Assembly: GCA_964490725.1 (NCBI GenBank)
Contig: CAZBDU010000055.1
Coordinates: 1 to 36,524 of the forward strand
Direction: 5' to 3'
Source: CAZBDU01 sp964490725
GTDB lineage: Bacteria; Spirochaetota; Spirochaetia; SZUA-6; DRHE01
Length of the DNA: 36,524 nt
Shown one piece after another: positions 1-7,984 of this stretch (the first letter of the stretch is position 1; each line of letters opens with the position of its first letter). The translations under genes were made by a program, and so were the position numbers. Below the pieces are notes generated by a model that made no database searches, had not been told where the DNA came from, and worked only from the letters and a program-made list of their open reading frames with translations.

Positions 1-27
1 GCTCCAAACAAGGTAGCGTGATGGGGT

Positions 28-399
28 ATGGGATCACCGATCACAATCACCATCGGCAGCTCGCAGCTCCCGGCTGAGCTGAACGACTCGGAAGCCGCAG
101 GGAAGCTGGCCTCCTCGCTGCCCCTGACGGTGCGCATGTCGCGCTGGGGGGAGGAGTACTACGGCGACTGCGGCCTGAGCCTCCAGGGCCCGGAGGCCCG
201 GGAGGTGATGGAGGTGGGCGAGATCGCCTACTGGCCCCCCGGAAAGGCGCTGTGCATCTTCTTCGGCCCCACTCCGGCCAGCACCGACGAACGTCCCCGG
301 GCCGCCTCACCGGTGCTGCCCCTGGGCAGGATCACCGGCGGCGTGGAGGCGCTCCGGTCCCTGGGCGCCGCCGTGGAAGCTCGATGGACGCCTGCTTGA
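28..399 (+). CDS. Cyclophilin-like fold protein (TM1367/DUF369 type)
   Basis: A 123-aa protein. The opening beta-strand motif (ITITIGSSQLPAELNDSEAA), the segment SSLPLTVRMSRWGEEYYGD, and the block AYWPPGKALCIFFGPTPAS match the small bacterial cyclophilin-like family typified by Thermotoga TM1367. Proteins of this fold are not proven prolyl isomerases and their role is unknown. The ATG at 28 is the first start after an in-frame stop at 19-21, so the gene appears complete; no strong ribosome-binding site is visible. It ends 14 nt before the aldo/keto reductase on the same strand and probably shares its transcript. Family assignment is from remembered motifs; any link to sugar catabolism is inferred only from position. 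Confidence 0.75.
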   Translation: MGSPITITIGSSQLPAELNDSEAAGKLASSLPLTVRMSRWGEEYYGDCGLSLQGPEAREVMEVGEIAYWPPGKALCIFFGPTPASTDERPRAASPVLPLGRITGGVEALRSLGAAVEARWTPA

Positions 400-413
400 G
401 CGCCTGAACGGCC

Positions 414-1268
414 ATGAAGGAGGCGGAGAAGAGCATCGGGGGGGTGCCGGTGCATCCCCTGGGCATCGGCACCTGGGGCATGGGCGGCGACCGGCTGGAC
501 GAGCACACCGTCTACGCCGACTACGACAACGACCAGGCAGAGGTGGACGCCATCCGCTACTGCCTTTCCCGGGGGCAGAACCACATCGACACCGCTCAGC
601 TTTACGGAGCCGGCCACACCGAGGAGATCGTGGGCCAGGCGATCCGCGGGCAGGACCGCAGCCGGCTGTTCCTGGCCTCCAAGGTGTGGAAGACCCACGC
701 CGCGCGGCGCAGCGCCGTGGTGAAGGCCGTCGTTGGGATGCTGCGCCGCCTGGGAACCGACTACCTGGACCTTCTGTACACGCACGCCCCCTACGAGGCG
801 ATCCCCCTGGAGGTCACGGTCGCCGGCCTGAACGACGCTCTGGAGGCCGGGCTCACCCGCGCCATCGGCGTGAGCAATTTCGACCTGGATCAGCTCCGCC
901 GGGCGGCAGCCTCGAGCCGCAACTCCATCGCGGCCGCACAGCTGCACTACAACCTGCTGGAACGCGGCAAGGTCACTGGGGAGCTTCTGGCCTACTGCCG
1001 GGAGGAGGGGATCGCCGTGGTGGCCTACCGGCCGGTGGAGCGACGCCTGCTGGCAGACAGGGCCGAGGAGCCGGCGGTTCTGCAGGTGGCCTCCAGGCTG
1101 GGCTGCACCCCCGCCCAGGTAGCGCTGGCCTGGCTGATCGACCAGGAAGGGGTCATCCCCATCCCCAAGGCCAGCCGCCGGGAGCACATCGACGAGAACC
1201 TGGGGGCTCTCCGGGTGCGCCTGGGTCCTGAAGAGCGCTCTGCCCTGGAAGGGGCGGGTCGCGAATGA
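414..1268 (+). CDS. Aldo/keto reductase
   Basis: A 284-aa soluble NAD(P)H-dependent oxidoreductase of the aldo/keto reductase superfamily ((beta/alpha)8 barrel). The catalytic tetrad is visible: Asp59 and Tyr64 in HIDTAQLYG, Lys90 in ASKVW, and His124 in YTHAP. The C-terminal cofactor region is represented by IPIPKASRREHIDENL. Length is normal for the shorter bacterial members. The stop overlaps the sulfatase start by 4 bp (ATGA at 1265-1268), so the two are probably translationally coupled. It likely oxidises or reduces a sugar-derived aldehyde or ketone in the local catabolic pathway; the substrate cannot be read from the sequence. Confidence 0.9.
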   Translation: MKEAEKSIGGVPVHPLGIGTWGMGGDRLDEHTVYADYDNDQAEVDAIRYCLSRGQNHIDTAQLYGAGHTEEIVGQAIRGQDRSRLFLASKVWKTHAARRSAVVKAVVGMLRRLGTDYLDLLYTHAPYEAIPLEVTVAGLNDALEAGLTRAIGVSNFDLDQLRRAAASSRNSIAAAQLHYNLLERGKVTGELLAYCREEGIAVVAYRPVERRLLADRAEEPAVLQVASRLGCTPAQVALAWLIDQEGVIPIPKASRREHIDENLGALRVRLGPEERSALEGAGRE

Positions 1269-2665
1269 GCCGGCCGCCGAACATCCTTCTCATCCTCACC
1301 GACCATTTCCGCCGCGACGCCCTGGGGGAGAGCACTCCCAACCTGATGCGCCTGGCTGCGCGGGGGGTGCGGTTCGCCAACGCCTACTGCGCTTCCCCCC
1401 TCTGCCAGCCCGCCCGGGTCTCCATCGTCACCGGGAAGCTCCCCTCCCAGCACGGGATCTGCGGCAACCAGTCCCCCCCGATCTCCTCAGGCCTGCGGGA
1501 GGACACCTTCATGAATCACCTGCGGCGGCAGGGGTACTTCGGCGCCCTGGTGGGCAAGCATCACTTCCTGGACCGCTTCGGCGAGGGGAAGGACGTCACC
1601 GAGGACGATCCGGAGCTCCGCCGCTACGGCTTCGACACGGTGGTGCAGGTGGTGGACGAGGATGAGAACCTGCACAACAGCGACCGCTACACCCGGCACC
1701 TGGGTTCCCGGGGGCTGCTGGAGCGCTACCGCAGCGTCTTCACCGAGACGGCGTGGGAGTGCCGGCCCCACCCCTTCGAGGCGGACGACACGGTGGACGG
1801 GTTCATCGGCAACCAGGGCCTGGAGTTCATCCGCAGCGTGGGCGCCGGAAGGCCCTTCTACCTCAACCTCTCCTTCATCGGCCCCCATCCGCCCTACTGG
1901 CATCCCGGGGAGCTGGCTCACGACCCGGAGGCGGTGCCGGAGCCGCTGGACAGCCCGGCGAGCCTTCCGCCGGAGCGCGGGTCGGTGCGGTACCAGGCGC
2001 AGAGCCTGAGCGCGCGGGAGAACCGGGCGCACTACCTGGACCGCTGCGCCCTGATCGATCGCTACATCGGAGGCGTGCTGGAGGCTCTTGAGGAGCGCGG
2101 GCTGGCCAAAAACACAGTGGTGCTGTTCAGCTCCGACCACGGCGACAACCTGGGGGATTTCGGCATCTGGGACAAGCGGTTCTTCTACGAGCAGTGCGCC
2201 GGGGTGCCGCTGCTCATGGCCGGTCCAGGGGTGCCCGGGGAGCTGCGGCGCAGCGGCAGCCGGGTGAGCAAGGCGCTGGTCTCCCACCTGGACCTCTACC
2301 CCACGCTCCTGGATCTGGCCGGGGTGGAGCGCCGGCTGGACCACACCTTCTTCGGCAGGAGCCTCCTGCCGGTGCTCGCCGGAGAGCCCGGAGCGCTGCA
2401 CCCGGAGGTCACCGCGGAGCTGGCCACCGCGGCGATGATCCGCACCGCGGGTTGGAAGATGGTCTTCGACCCGGAGCAGGGAGGAGTGACGCACCTGTTC
2501 AACCTGAACGCCGATCCGCGGGAGCTGGACAACCTGGCCGGCCGGGCCGGCTACGCCGGGGTGACCGCCGCCCTGACGGAGCGCCTCCTGGCGCTGCGCA
2601 TCCGCCTCACCCAGAACACCCGGTACAAGGAGGAGAAAAGGCTCCAGCGTGTGAGAGTTGGCTGA
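1265..2665 (+). CDS. Sulfatase, Cys-type (arylsulfatase/alkaline phosphatase superfamily)
   Basis: A 466-aa sulfatase that hydrolyses sulfate esters. The formylglycine signature C-x-P-x-R is present as Cys47-Gln-Pro-Ala-Arg51, followed by VSIVTGKLPSQHG. Metal ligands are suggested by LTDHFRRD near the N-terminus (Asp13) and SSDHGDN about residue 287. The active site is Cys rather than Ser, so it needs conversion to formylglycine; a candidate anaerobic maturase lies at 32250-33554. No signal peptide is apparent, suggesting a cytoplasmic enzyme acting on imported sulfated substrates. It lies between an aldo/keto reductase (4-bp overlap) and a sugar ABC transporter. A phosphodiesterase or phosphonate hydrolase of the same superfamily is the main alternative. 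Substrate unknown. Confidence 0.88.
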   Translation: MSRPPNILLILTDHFRRDALGESTPNLMRLAARGVRFANAYCASPLCQPARVSIVTGKLPSQHGICGNQSPPISSGLREDTFMNHLRRQGYFGALVGKHHFLDRFGEGKDVTEDDPELRRYGFDTVVQVVDEDENLHNSDRYTRHLGSRGLLERYRSVFTETAWECRPHPFEADDTVDGFIGNQGLEFIRSVGAGRPFYLNLSFIGPHPPYWHPGELAHDPEAVPEPLDSPASLPPERGSVRYQAQSLSARENRAHYLDRCALIDRYIGGVLEALEERGLAKNTVVLFSSDHGDNLGDFGIWDKRFFYEQCAGVPLLMAGPGVPGELRRSGSRVSKALVSHLDLYPTLLDLAGVERRLDHTFFGRSLLPVLAGEPGALHPEVTAELATAAMIRTAGWKMVFDPEQGGVTHLFNLNADPRELDNLAGRAGYAGVTAALTERLLALRIRLTQNTRYKEEKRLQRVRVG

Positions 2666-2693
2666 GGGCAGCGCGGTTTGGCGTTCTGCGGTC

Positions 2694-2723
2694 TTGATCT
2701 ACCTGGTATACCGGCTCTATAAT
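2694..2723 (+). promoter_or_regulatory. Sigma70-type promoter of the sugar ABC operon
   Basis: TTGATC at 2694-2699 and a perfect TATAAT at 2718-2723 are separated by 18 bp. The predicted transcription start is near 2730, about 45 nt before the binding-protein ATG at 2774, which has a good AAGGGAGG ribosome-binding site. The octamer palindrome GGTATACC at 2705-2712 lies between the boxes and resembles the GT...AC core of GntR-family operators. Confidence 0.75.
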
Positions 2724-2731
2724 ACTGCCAT

Positions 2732-2746
2732 CCATATGTCATATGG
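2732..2746. promoter_or_regulatory. Perfect 15-bp inverted repeat, candidate operator
   Basis: CCATATG-T-CATATGG is a perfect inverted repeat with a single central base. It begins 9 bp after the -10 box and so covers the predicted transcription start of the ABC operon, a classic position for a repressor. The binding protein is not known. The GntR/FCD regulator at 9230-9880 at the end of this cluster is a candidate for this site or for GGTATACC at 2705-2712. Confidence 0.55.
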
Positions 2747-2773
2747 CACCATTCCACAATCAAGGGAGGCAGC

Positions 2774-4171
2774 ATGAAACGATTCCTGCTTGCCGTTCTG
2801 GTTCTGCTGGCAGGTGGAGCCCTGCTCTTCGCCGGCGGCGCCCAGGAGAAGAAGGAAGCCCCGCAGGCCATGACCGCCGCTCCGGCCAAGGCCAAGACCC
2901 CCATCGAGCAGTACAATCCGGGCTTCGCCTTCCCGGAGGGCAAGATCGAGCTCTCCTACTGGCACGTGCTGGGCACGCGGCCGGGCTACAACGAGCTGGC
3001 CCAGAAAATCGCGGCGGACTACACCGCGATCCATCCCAACGTCAACATCACGGTGCGGCAGATCCCCAACGAACAGCAGCGCGCCATCTGGAGCGCCGCC
3101 TTCGAGAGCCACACCGCCCCGGACATCGCCTGGACGGAGGCCCAGGTGGGCCTGATGGCCAAGGCGCTGGCGCCGGCCCCGGCGTGGGCGGCGAAGTTCA
3201 TGGAGGACGAGTTCACCCCCTACGTGCTGAGCCAGAGCCGGGTGCAGGGCAAGTACTACGGCTGGAGCGGTGCAGAAATCGACGCCGGCCAGATGCTTTA
3301 CTACCGCAAGGACCTCTTCCGCGAGGCGGGCCTGGATCCCTCCAAGCCGCCGGAGTTCCTGCCGGACCTGCTGTCGGCGGCGCAGAAGCTGACCAAGACC
3401 GACGCCAACGGGCAGATGAGCCAGGCCGGACTGGCGCTGCGCTACGCCGGCGGCGCCCAGGGGGTGGGAGACAAGTTCAGCAAGTACGGCGCGGCCTTCG
3501 TGGACACCACCAAGCGTTTCTACTACAACCAGGACTACACCGACGTCATCTTCGACGACCCGGGCTGGATCCAGGCGGCCCAGTTCTACCACGACCTGGT
3601 GTTCAAGTACAAAGTGACCAACACCACCCTGCCCATCCCGATCCAGGCCTTCGGGCTGGGGCTGGCGGCCATGACCAACAGGGAGAGCTTCTTCGCCGGC
3701 TGGCTGAAGGACAACGCCCCCACCGCCGAGTACGGGATCGGCCCTCTGGCCAGCGGCAAGGCGCCCCTGGGCCAGTATCAGACCGGCGCCATACCCTGGC
3801 TGGCACTGCAGTGCGTGACCGTGGACTCCAAGAACCCCGAAGTGGCCTGGGACTTCAACATGTTCATGGTCAACCCGGAGAACGAGCTCGCCATCGCCAA
3901 GAACAACGGCGGCATGTCCCGCCAGAAGGCTCACCAGGACGACCCCTACTTCAAGCAGCTGCCCTACTACAACGTGTACATCACGATGACCAAGGATCGT
4001 CCCATCGTCCGTAACCCCTACCTGGACCCCAACACCCTGCAGGCCGAGCTGGAAGCCAGGCTGGGCGAGGCGGCGGTGGAGCTTCTGACCAACCAGAACG
4101 CCGACGCCGCCAAGCTGATGAAGGACATGGCCGCCTACGGCCGCAAGCGGCTGCAGGAGATCGGCAAGTAA
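2774..4171 (+). CDS. Sugar ABC transporter substrate-binding protein
   Basis: A 465-aa extracytoplasmic binding protein of the type-1 carbohydrate family (MalE/UgpB-like). Residues 1-21 form a signal peptide (KR, hydrophobic core, FAGGA) followed by a charged QEKKEAP tail; there is no lipobox cysteine, as is common in spirochaetes. The mature part has the family pattern: ELSYWHVLG, EYNELAQKIAADY-like helix, TAPDIAWTEAQ and YYRKDLFREAGLDPSKPPE. The start is fixed by an AAGGGAGG site. Two permeases follow after a hairpin, but no ATPase is encoded nearby; a shared MsmX-type ATPase elsewhere is likely. The ligand is probably a mono- or oligosaccharide; specificity cannot be inferred. Confidence 0.92.
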   Translation: MKRFLLAVLVLLAGGALLFAGGAQEKKEAPQAMTAAPAKAKTPIEQYNPGFAFPEGKIELSYWHVLGTRPGYNELAQKIAADYTAIHPNVNITVRQIPNEQQRAIWSAAFESHTAPDIAWTEAQVGLMAKALAPAPAWAAKFMEDEFTPYVLSQSRVQGKYYGWSGAEIDAGQMLYYRKDLFREAGLDPSKPPEFLPDLLSAAQKLTKTDANGQMSQAGLALRYAGGAQGVGDKFSKYGAAFVDTTKRFYYNQDYTDVIFDDPGWIQAAQFYHDLVFKYKVTNTTLPIPIQAFGLGLAAMTNRESFFAGWLKDNAPTAEYGIGPLASGKAPLGQYQTGAIPWLALQCVTVDSKNPEVAWDFNMFMVNPENELAIAKNNGGMSRQKAHQDDPYFKQLPYYNVYITMTKDRPIVRNPYLDPNTLQAELEARLGEAAVELLTNQNADAAKLMKDMAAYGRKRLQEIGK

Positions 4172-4206
4172 CGTCTGGAGGCTTTCCGGCCTCAAAGAAC
4201 GAAAGC

Positions 4207-4236
4207 GGGCAGGCGCGCCGGGAGGTGCGCCTGCCC
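4207..4236 (+). terminator. Intercistronic hairpin after the binding-protein gene
   Basis: GGGCAGGCGC (4207-4216) and GCGCCTGCCC (4227-4236) form a perfect 10-bp GC-rich stem with a 10-nt loop, followed by TTCTT. It lies between the binding protein and first permease. It is probably a partial terminator or 3'-end stabiliser that keeps binding-protein mRNA in excess over permease mRNA. A similar hairpin separates dctP and dctQ at 21714-21744. Confidence 0.7.
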
Positions 4237-4253
4237 TTCTTCCGGGAGGATCC

Positions 4254-5162
4254 ATGCCCAGTCTCAGGCAGCGTCTTGTCCACGACATCCGCCATCCCAT
4301 CCTGCGCTGGGGATACATCTTCGCCATCCCGGGGCTGGTGTCCTACCTGCTGTTCACCTTCTATCCCACGCTCCGCACCCTGGTGCAGTCCCTGCACCTG
4401 ATCCGAGGGGCCAACAACCCCTGGGTCTTCAACGGCCTGGCCAACTACCTGGAGATCTTCCGGGACAACATCTTCTGGTCGGCCCTGGGCAACACCTTCT
4501 ACTACGTTCTGCTGACCATCCCGCTGGGCACGGCGGTCTCGCTGCTGCTGGCGGTGGTGCTGAACTCCATCCTCAAGGGCCGCGGCTTCTTCAGGGCCCT
4601 GTACTTCATCCCCAGCGTGGCCGGGGTGATCGCCATGGGCATCGTCTTCGCCTGGATGTACGAGCCCTATCTGGGGGTGTTCAATCTGATTCTGAACAAG
4701 CTGGGGCTGCCGCGTCTGAACTGGCTGCGGGATCAGGCCCTGGCGCTGCCCAGCATCGCGGCCATGAACGTCTGGCAAACCCTGGGCTACAACGTGGTGA
4801 TCTTCCTGGCGGGCCTCCTGGCCATTCCGAGGGAGCTTTACGAGGCTGCGGACATCGACGGGGCCAGCCCGGTGCGCAAGCTCTTCCGCGTGACGATCCC
4901 CCTGATCGCCCCATCGATGTGGTTCGTGATCATCAACAATACCATCCGCAACCTCCAGGTGTTCAGCGAGATCTTCGTGATGACTGGCGGTGGACCGGGG
5001 CACGCCACCACCACCGTGGGCTTCCGGGTGTACCAGTACGCCTTTCTGTATCTCAGCTTCGGCAAGGCCAGCGCCAATGTCGTCATCCTGCTGGCCATCA
5101 TCCTCTTCGTCACCCTGGTGCAGCTTCGCTTCTTCGAGAGTCGCACCCAGGTGAGCTACTGA
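4254..5162 (+). CDS. Sugar ABC transporter permease (MalF/UgpA type)
   Basis: A 302-aa polytopic inner-membrane permease with about six transmembrane helices. The first is WGYIFAIPGLVSYLLFTFYP. The cytoplasmic EAA loop that contacts the ATPase is present as PRELYEAADIDGASPVRKLF near residues 194-213. Length is typical of the family. The preceding GGGAGGATCC provides a ribosome-binding site. It pairs with the permease that begins 10 nt downstream to form the channel for the upstream binding protein. Confidence 0.93.
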   Translation: MPSLRQRLVHDIRHPILRWGYIFAIPGLVSYLLFTFYPTLRTLVQSLHLIRGANNPWVFNGLANYLEIFRDNIFWSALGNTFYYVLLTIPLGTAVSLLLAVVLNSILKGRGFFRALYFIPSVAGVIAMGIVFAWMYEPYLGVFNLILNKLGLPRLNWLRDQALALPSIAAMNVWQTLGYNVVIFLAGLLAIPRELYEAADIDGASPVRKLFRVTIPLIAPSMWFVIINNTIRNLQVFSEIFVMTGGGPGHATTTVGFRVYQYAFLYLSFGKASANVVILLAIILFVTLVQLRFFESRTQVSY

Positions 5163-5172
5163 GGGGCCCCGC

Positions 5173-6009
5173 ATGAGGTACAGCACGCACAAGACCTGGA
5201 CCCGCCTGGTCGTCTACCTCGTCTTGCTGCTGGTGGGGCTGGCGATCCTGTTTCCCTTCTACTGGATGGTGACCACCGCCTTCAAGCCCAACAGCGACAT
5301 CATCCGTCGCCCGCCGATCTTCTTTCCGAGTAAGCCCACGCTGAAGCACTTCCAGAGCGTGTTCAGCCAGGTGCCCTACCTGCTGAACCTCTACAACAGC
5401 ATGTTCGTGGCGGGCATCACGACGGTGATCACGATCTTCTTCTCCACCATGGTGGGCTACGGGATCGCCAAGTTCCGCGTGGTGGGGCTGAACGCCGTGT
5501 TCATCCTCATCCTCACCGGGCTGATGATCCCGCCCTTCACCATCGCCATCCCCATGTACATCGTGGCCAGCCAGATCAAGATGGTGGACACCCTATGGGG
5601 AGTGATCATCCCCTTCTCCATCAGCAACTTCGGCATCTTCCTGATGCGCCAGTACTGCATCGGCCTCCCCGAGGATTTGCTGGCGGCGGCGCGGATCGAC
5701 GGCGCCTCGGAGTTCACCATCCTGCTGCGGGTGGTGTTCCCGGTGGTGGCCACCGGCGCCACCGCCCTGGGCATCCTCAAGTTCCTCCTCACCTGGAACG
5801 ACCTGTTCTGGCCGCTCATCATGCTCACCCGGGACGCCAAGAAGACCCTGACGGTGATGCTGGCCACCTTCATTGACTTCCAGCGCTTCATCGACTACGG
5901 GCTGCTGATGGCCATGACCACCATGGTGGTGCTGCCGGTGATCGTGCTGTTCGTGATCTTCCAGCGGCGCATCATCGAAGGGGTGGCGCTCACAGGGATG
6001 AAAGGATAG
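5173..6009 (+). CDS. Sugar ABC transporter permease (MalG/UgpE type)
   Basis: A 278-aa inner-membrane permease of the MalG class. It opens with a hydrophobic helix (LVVYLVLLLVGLAILFPFYW) followed by MVTTAFKPNSDI, a hallmark N-terminal motif of the family. The EAA loop is PEDLLAAARIDGASEFTILL. The C-terminus FQRRIIEGVALTGMKG is the classic ending of MalG-like permeases. Its stop is 7 nt before the aldolase start, tying transport to catabolism in one operon. Confidence 0.94.
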   Translation: MRYSTHKTWTRLVVYLVLLLVGLAILFPFYWMVTTAFKPNSDIIRRPPIFFPSKPTLKHFQSVFSQVPYLLNLYNSMFVAGITTVITIFFSTMVGYGIAKFRVVGLNAVFILILTGLMIPPFTIAIPMYIVASQIKMVDTLWGVIIPFSISNFGIFLMRQYCIGLPEDLLAAARIDGASEFTILLRVVFPVVATGATALGILKFLLTWNDLFWPLIMLTRDAKKTLTVMLATFIDFQRFIDYGLLMAMTTMVVLPVIVLFVIFQRRIIEGVALTGMKG

Positions 6010-6016
6010 CAGAAGA

Positions 6017-6856
6017 ATGAAGGTTCAAAGCCGTGTGAAAGCCCGGATCCGGGCCGGAGAGCCCACCCTCGGGACCTGGCTCATGACCGGAAGCCTGGCC
6101 GCCGCGGAGATCCTCTCCGGCGCGGGCTTCGAGTGGGTCGCGGTGGACATGGAGCACACCGCCATGGACTACCGCACTCTGGAAGGCCTGACGGCGGGCA
6201 TCCGGGGCGCCGGGGCTGAGCCCCTGGTGAGGATCGAGGCCAACTTCCCGCAGGTGATCAAGCGCGTGCTGGACTGCGGCGCCGCCGGAGTGATCGTGCC
6301 CCTGGTGAACAGCGCCGGGGAGGCCGCCGCAGCGGTAGGGGCCGCCAAGTACCCGCCCGCGGGCTTCCGGGGCGTCTCCCTGGGCCGGGCCAGCGGCTAC
6401 GGCTACAACTTCCAGGACTACTTCGACTCCATCAACGACCAGGTGATCGTGGTGGCCCAGATCGAGCACTACCGGGCGGTGGAGAGGATCGAGGAGATCG
6501 TGGCCGTGGAGGGCCTGGACGGGGTGTTCCTGGGCCCCTACGACCTGTCCGGCTCCATGGGCATCGTGGGCCAGTTCGAGCACCCCCGCATGGCGGAGGC
6601 CCGCCGCACCGTCCTGGAGGCCGCCCGCGCCGCGGGCAAGGCCGCGGGGCTGCACCAGGTGCGTCCCGATGCGCGGGCCGTACGGGAGCTGGTGGCCGAG
6701 GGGTTCACCTTCATCGCCTGCGGGATCGACACGATCTTCCTGGGCGACGGCGCCCGGGCGATGCTGGCGGAGCTGCGCGGGGAGGCCGGCGCCGGAGGGC
6801 CGCCGGGGGAGGGTGAGGGCGGATCCAGTGCCGGCGGGGGGTGGGGCGGGCGGTGA
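6017..6856 (+). CDS. HpcH/HpaI family aldolase (2-keto-3-deoxy-acid aldolase type)
   Basis: A 279-aa class II, metal-dependent pyruvate aldolase of the HpcH/HpaI family, which cleaves 2-oxo-3-deoxy sugar acids or 4-hydroxy-2-oxo acids to pyruvate and an aldehyde. Conserved residues are visible: His47 in DMEHT, Arg72 in LVRIE, Glu150 in AQIEH and Asp176 in GPYDLS. The last 25 or so residues are a Gly/Pro/Ser-rich tail beyond the usual end of the family, possibly because the original stop was lost. It overlaps the next gene by 4 bp (GTGA at 6853-6856). Close functional relatives include keto-deoxy-rhamnonate and keto-deoxy-glucarate aldolases, so a deoxy-sugar-acid intermediate is a reasonable inference. 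Confidence 0.88.
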   Translation: MKVQSRVKARIRAGEPTLGTWLMTGSLAAAEILSGAGFEWVAVDMEHTAMDYRTLEGLTAGIRGAGAEPLVRIEANFPQVIKRVLDCGAAGVIVPLVNSAGEAAAAVGAAKYPPAGFRGVSLGRASGYGYNFQDYFDSINDQVIVVAQIEHYRAVERIEEIVAVEGLDGVFLGPYDLSGSMGIVGQFEHPRMAEARRTVLEAARAAGKAAGLHQVRPDARAVRELVAEGFTFIACGIDTIFLGDGARAMLAELRGEAGAGGPPGEGEGGSSAGGGWGGR

Positions 6857-7932
6857 AGGACGATGTCCTGGCCCTGGCGTCCCTGGAGCGGGCCGGCAAG
6901 CGCCCCTCCAAGGAGACCCTCAACCACCCGGAGCTCATCCGGCTGGCTTCCGGGCTGGATCCCTACCGGCAGACCCCGGAGGCGTACCTCCGGGCGTATC
7001 GCGCCCTGGGCATCGACCTGGTCAACCGGGTTCCGGACCGACCGGTGGAACGGCCGCTCGAGCCTGGAGAGGTCCGAGACCTGGGGGAGGGTTACCGGGA
7101 GAGCTACCTGGGACTCTACGGCACCGCGTACCGCGAACGGTATCCCTTCGCCAGCGTCGAGGAGTTCTGGCGGTCGGAGCCGCTGGATCTGGACTACGCC
7201 GGCCTGAGGACGCCGGTTCCGCATCGCCTCTCGCTGCGGGATATGCGGCGCCGGTCCCGGCTGCTGGGGGAGGTGGGGCTGTACTACTGCATGCTCTACA
7301 CCACGCTGTTCATGTGGGCCGTGGAGGTGCTGGGCTGGGAGGTGTTTCTCCTGGCCGCGGCCATGGACGCCGAGGGTTTCGACGCCAGGTTCCTGGCGCC
7401 CGCCTGGGAGGCCACCGGCAGGCTCGTGGAGAGGCTGCTCCAGGGGGAGGGCCCCTTCGTGGTGCTCCACGACGACCTGGCGGATGCCCGCGGGCCCTTC
7501 TTCCATCCGTCCTGGTACGAGCGCTACGTCTTTCCCCGCTACCGCGAGCTGTTCGCGGAGGTTCACCAGCGCGGGAAGCAGGTGATCTTCGTGGCGGACG
7601 GAAACATGGGACCGTTTCTCGGGGAGCTGCGCGCCTGCGGCGCCGACGGGGTCATGCTGGAGAACCCGGCCACCGATTTCGGGCGCATTCTGGAGACCTT
7701 CGGCGATCGGATCGTGGTGGGCGGGGCGGAGACCGGGGTCCTGGCTCGGGAGGGCCCGCAGCGCGTGCGGCGGCACGTGCTGGAGGTGCACGCCCGGACG
7801 CAGGGGATGCCGGGATTCGTGCTGTCCACCCCGGGGGGCATCCACGGCGGGATTCCCCTGGAGAACCTGGAGGCCTACTTCGACGCCCGGGTGGAAACCG
7901 GCCACACGCCGCCGGGATGGAGGGCGGGGTGA
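6853..7932 (+). CDS. UroD-like protein A (uroporphyrinogen decarboxylase superfamily), metal motif lost
   Basis: About 359 aa. GTG at 6853 is chosen because GTGA overlaps the aldolase stop; another in-frame GTG lies at 6841. The TIM-barrel UroD-superfamily pattern is seen in the C-terminal half: HDDLADARGPFFHPSWYERY, PRYRELFAEVHQRGKQVIF, CGADGVMLENPATD, and TPGGIHGGIPLENLEAYFDA. Where methyltransferase members (MtaA/CmuA) carry a zinc-binding H-x-C-G-N motif, this protein has VADGN, so that zinc site is absent. Members of this family near sugar transporters are generally unassigned. It is unlikely to act in haem synthesis because it sits inside a catabolic operon. Function unknown. Confidence 0.75.
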   Translation: MKDDVLALASLERAGKRPSKETLNHPELIRLASGLDPYRQTPEAYLRAYRALGIDLVNRVPDRPVERPLEPGEVRDLGEGYRESYLGLYGTAYRERYPFASVEEFWRSEPLDLDYAGLRTPVPHRLSLRDMRRRSRLLGEVGLYYCMLYTTLFMWAVEVLGWEVFLLAAAMDAEGFDARFLAPAWEATGRLVERLLQGEGPFVVLHDDLADARGPFFHPSWYERYVFPRYRELFAEVHQRGKQVIFVADGNMGPFLGELRACGADGVMLENPATDFGRILETFGDRIVVGGAETGVLAREGPQRVRRHVLEVHARTQGMPGFVLSTPGGIHGGIPLENLEAYFDARVETGHTPPGWRAG

Positions 7933-7984
7933 GGGCGCGCGGGCAGGAGGGCGCCGCCGGGCGGGCCGGGAAGGGGGGGGCCTG

